Part shown: one piece after another, positions 61,725-64,000 of the stretch
How positions within the stretch are numbered: the stretch's first letter is position 1
How the letters are laid out: each line of letters opens with the position of its first letter
NCBI RefSeq assembly: GCF_021654575.1
Contig: NZ_AP024488.1
Coordinates: 5,169,501 to 5,233,500 of the forward strand
DNA length: 64,000 bases
Reading direction: 5' to 3'
Origin: Desulfoluna limicola
Lineage (GTDB): Bacteria; Desulfobacterota; Desulfobacteria; Desulfobacterales; Desulfolunaceae
Translations under genes and position numbers: made by a program
The notes under the pieces: model-generated
Told to the model about the DNA's origin: nothing
Database searches by the model: none
What the model saw: only the letters and a program-made list of their open reading frames with translations

Positions 61725-63215
61725 CTATGCAATCCCTGCCGGTATGGCCAGCTGAATGAGTTTCGTGACAATGTCGCCGGTGTAGAGACCCAGGACGATG
61801 AGAGAAAGAGCCGCGATGATCAGCGGTGCCACCATGGAGGCCGGGGCTTCGCTCATGGCGGGGCCGTGGTCGTGGTGACCGTGGCCTGTCGCAAAGGGCT
61901 CGAAGAAGGCGATTTCAAAGATGCGGAAGAAGAGCACCGCATTGACCAGGCTGCTGAAAAGAAGGGCCCCCACAAAGCCCCACTGCCCGGCTTCGATGCC
62001 GCCGGTGATGAGGTACCACTTGCTGAAAAAACCGCAGGTGGGGGGAATGCCGATGACGGCAAGTGCCGCCAGGACAAACCCCAGCATGGTGAAGGGCATC
62101 TTGCCGAAAAGCCCTTTTAAGTCTTCAAACTTGTCGCTGCCCAGCTTCCACGTGATGGTGCTGACCGCCATGAAGAGGGTGAGGGTCATGGCCGCATCGT
62201 TGATGATGTGCAGGGTGGCACCGGTGATGCCGGTTTTATTGCCCAGCCAGAAGCCCCCGACCATGTAGCCCACCTCAGCCACGATAACGTAGGTGAGCAT
62301 GCGGGAGAGGCGCCGTTGCATCAGGGCCAGAAGGGAGCCTGCGATAATGGCACCCACAGCCAGCCAGACGATGGTTTCTGACAGGACGGCCCGGGAGAAG
62401 GTGAACTCCGGGGTGAAGATCGTGAGGCCGAGGCGCACCATGGCGTAGATCATCACTTTGGTGGTGAGCGGCGCAATAAGCCCGGCGGAGGAGGACGGCG
62501 CGTTGCTGTATGCGTTGGGCAGCCAGCCGTGCATGGGGAAGAGGGCCATCTTCACAAAGAGGCCTGTCATGCAGATGATAAGCGCCAGGAAAAGGGTCCC
62601 GGACCCCATCAACTGCGGCATCATGTTCGAGATATCGGCCATGTTGAGGGTGCCGGTGGCGATGTAGATGTAGCCGATGCCCAGCAGGTAGAAGGAGGCG
62701 CCGATGGTCCCCATGAAGAGGTAGTTGAGGCTCGACAGGGGAGCCCTCTCCTTTCCGAGGCCGATGAGGGCATACCCGGTGAGGGAGGCAATCTCCAGAA
62801 GCACATAGAGGTTGAAGGCGTCACCGGTGGCGACAATGCCCACCATGCCGGAGAGAAAGAGAAGGTAAAGGGCCAGGTAGGCGCCTAACTTCTCCTCGAA
62901 TTCTTCCTCAATCCTGACCTTGGCTCCGATAAGATTCAGGAACGCAGCGGCAAGAACCACCACGAGAACCGGGGCGTTCAGGTAATCGATCACATAGGTG
63001 ATGCCGATGGGGGGGCGCCACCCCGCCATTTGGTAAACAATGGGTCCTGCTGCCATGACCTGGGCCAGAAGGCTGACCGAGATGGCCAGGGCCCCGCCCA
63101 GAGAGGCGACAGCCAGGGGGAAGCACCAGCGCCGGTCGATCCACCCCATGGCGGAGACGGCGAGTGCCGACAGCAGCGGTACGATAATAAGGAGTGCTGG
63201 AAAATGCTGAGTCAT
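61725..63215 (-). CDS. mrpD: Mrp-type antiporter, MrpD-like subunit (first antiporter-like subunit)
   Basis: 496 residues, 14 transmembrane helices. Landmarks: NLYVLLEIASLTGYALIGLGKE, MALFPMHGWLPNAYSNAPSSSAGLIAPLTTKVMIY and LSRMLTYVIVAEVGYMVGG. A His-rich loop (GHGHHDHG) lies near the C-terminus. Follows the MrpC gene by two bases. The closest match in layout is MrpD; the substrate ion cannot be read from sequence. Confidence 0.92.
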   Translation of the reverse strand: MTQHFPALLIIVPLLSALAVSAMGWIDRRWCFPLAVASLGGALAISVSLLAQVMAAGPIVYQMAGWRPPIGITYVIDYLNAPVLVVVLAAAFLNLIGAKVRIEEEFEEKLGAYLALYLLFLSGMVGIVATGDAFNLYVLLEIASLTGYALIGLGKERAPLSSLNYLFMGTIGASFYLLGIGYIYIATGTLNMADISNMMPQLMGSGTLFLALIICMTGLFVKMALFPMHGWLPNAYSNAPSSSAGLIAPLTTKVMIYAMVRLGLTIFTPEFTFSRAVLSETIVWLAVGAIIAGSLLALMQRRLSRMLTYVIVAEVGYMVGGFWLGNKTGITGATLHIINDAAMTLTLFMAVSTITWKLGSDKFEDLKGLFGKMPFTMLGFVLAALAVIGIPPTCGFFSKWYLITGGIEAGQWGFVGALLFSSLVNAVLFFRIFEIAFFEPFATGHGHHDHGPAMSEAPASMVAPLIIAALSLIVLGLYTGDIVTKLIQLAIPAGIA

Positions 63216-63217
63216 GC

Positions 63218-63625
63218 TTACTGTCCTGCCTGCATTCGAATCTGGTGGTTGATGTCATCCTCTTCCAGGGTGCCGTACTGCCGATAGACCTTGATGGCCA
63301 GGGCCAGCGCCACCCCAAGGGTAGCCACCGACACCACGATGGCTGTCAGCATCAGGCAGTGGGGAAGGGGGTTGATGTAGTCCGCCGCGTTGATGGCACC
63401 GTGGCCACCGCCGTGGCCGTCCCCCATGATGATGGGAAGGGTGGCCCCTTTTTTGTACGCGATGGATACGTAGAAGAGGATGATGGCAGTCTGGAAGATG
63501 TTCATGCCGATGATCTTTTTCACCAGGTTGTTTTTGGCGATCATGGCGTACAGACCGATCATCATTAAAACCGTGTAGATCCAGTAGTTGTATTTGGCCG
63601 CGATGAGCGGCAACAGGTCGGTCAT
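63218..63625 (-). CDS. mrpC: Mrp-type antiporter subunit C (NuoK-like)
   Basis: 135 residues, three transmembrane helices: YWIYTVLMMIGLYAMIAKNNLVKKIIGMNIFQTAIILFYVSIAY and LPHCLMLTAIVVSVATLGVALALAIKVYRQYGTLEEDDI, the MnhC/NuoK pattern including the conserved TAIVVSVA. A loop rich in Gly and His (GDGHGGGHG) links TM2 and TM3. The start at 63625 has AGGGG upstream and lies four bases after the preceding stop. Confidence 0.93.
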   Translation of the reverse strand: MTDLLPLIAAKYNYWIYTVLMMIGLYAMIAKNNLVKKIIGMNIFQTAIILFYVSIAYKKGATLPIIMGDGHGGGHGAINAADYINPLPHCLMLTAIVVSVATLGVALALAIKVYRQYGTLEEDDINHQIRMQAGQ

Positions 63626-63629
63626 GGTA

Positions 63630-64000
63630 TCAAAGCCCCTCGTCGTGTTTCCCTGCCGAAGACAGGTTGTAGTAAATCCAGACAATCACGGCCATGACGG
63701 CAAGGGCCACGCCAATTTCGATGATCAGAATCCCGTGGGAGCGGGCCATGACGGCATCCACGCCCAGCAGAGGGGCCAGGGCCTCGTAGTTGAGGAAGTT
63801 GGCGCCCAGAAGAAGGCAGGTGGCCCCGGCGCCTGCGTAGATGAAGACCCCCAGAGACCCGGAGAGAGCCGCCATTTTTTCAGAAAACCGATGAATGGAC
63901 CGTCTCAGATCGTGGCTGATGGCATAGAGAATGATGGCAGCCGCCAGCAGCACCCCGCCCTGGAAACCGCCTCCGGGGCTGTAGTGGCCGTGGGCCACCA
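63630..64000 (-). CDS. mrpB: Mrp-type antiporter subunit B (MnhB domain), 5' part beyond the window
   Basis: The visible 123 residues begin AHGHYSPGGGFQGGVLLAAAIILYAISHD, the hallmark of the MnhB domain, with three further transmembrane helices. The GTG near 63998 is internal because the motif normally has preceding residues, so the gene continues past the window end. Upstream genes of the cluster (MrpA-, E-, F-, G-like) would be expected outside. Confidence 0.9.
   Translation of the reverse strand, partial: VAHGHYSPGGGFQGGVLLAAAIILYAISHDLRRSIHRFSEKMAALSGSLGVFIYAGAGATCLLLGANFLNYEALAPLLGVDAVMARSHGILIIEIGVALAVMAVIVWIYYNLSSAGKHDEGL

Overview
The window is one stretch of a Gram-negative, moderately GC-rich bacterial chromosome. 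An outer-membrane TonB-dependent receptor, a lipoprotein MltD and a type IV pilus minor-pilin operon show the outer membrane. A CoA-disulfide/polysulfide-type reductase with rhodanese domain, an Mrp-like antiporter cluster with three antiporter-type subunits, a demethylmenaquinone methyltransferase and the deltaproteobacterial look of the ribosomal and polymerase proteins suggest an anaerobic, sulfur-metabolising Desulfobacterota (deltaproteobacterium). The taxonomic call is an inference; no rRNA is present.

Layout. 0-5 kb: partial queD, dnaJ, ubiE/menG, a hemolysin III family gene and pyruvate kinase. 5.4-12 kb: a signalling island with an HD-GYP response regulator convergent with a three-gene operon of TonB-type receptor, YfiR-like periplasmic protein and CHASE8-like hybrid histidine kinase. 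12.2-14 kb: lipoprotein lytic transglycosylase MltD with a tRNA-Arg one base after its stop codon. 14.4-45.3 kb: the translation/transcription superblock. It runs tRNA-Thr/Tyr/Gly/Thr-tuf, rpmG, tRNA-Trp, secE, nusG, rplKAJL, rpoBC, then str (rpsL, rpsG, tuf, without fusA), S10, spc and alpha operons through rplQ, ending at a strong terminator. 45.4-51.3 kb: minor-pilin operon fimT-pilW-pilV-pilX-pilY1 plus a small secreted protein. 52-57.6 kb: GGDEF and STAS-like genes (divergent), a polysulfide-reductase-type enzyme and an unrecognised membrane protein, interspersed with copies of a dispersed palindromic repeat. 57.6-64 kb: a stand-alone cNMP-binding protein and an Mrp-type antiporter operon running off the window end.

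The most striking observation is that RpoC carries an inserted, apparently intact parvulin (PpiC-type) peptidyl-prolyl isomerase domain of about 93 residues, about 110 residues beyond the catalytic NADFDGD motif and before the secondary-channel region. The frame is open on both sides and the histidine, Met/Phe and GGxxG signature residues of parvulins are kept. Second is an intergenic repeat family (seven instances; the best copies are 171 bp with 12-bp terminal inverted repeats) whose internal hairpin stems vary by compensatory changes. Third is the receptor-YfiR-CHASE8 kinase operon, which looks like a rewired YfiBNR-type envelope signalling system feeding a phosphorelay rather than a diguanylate cyclase.
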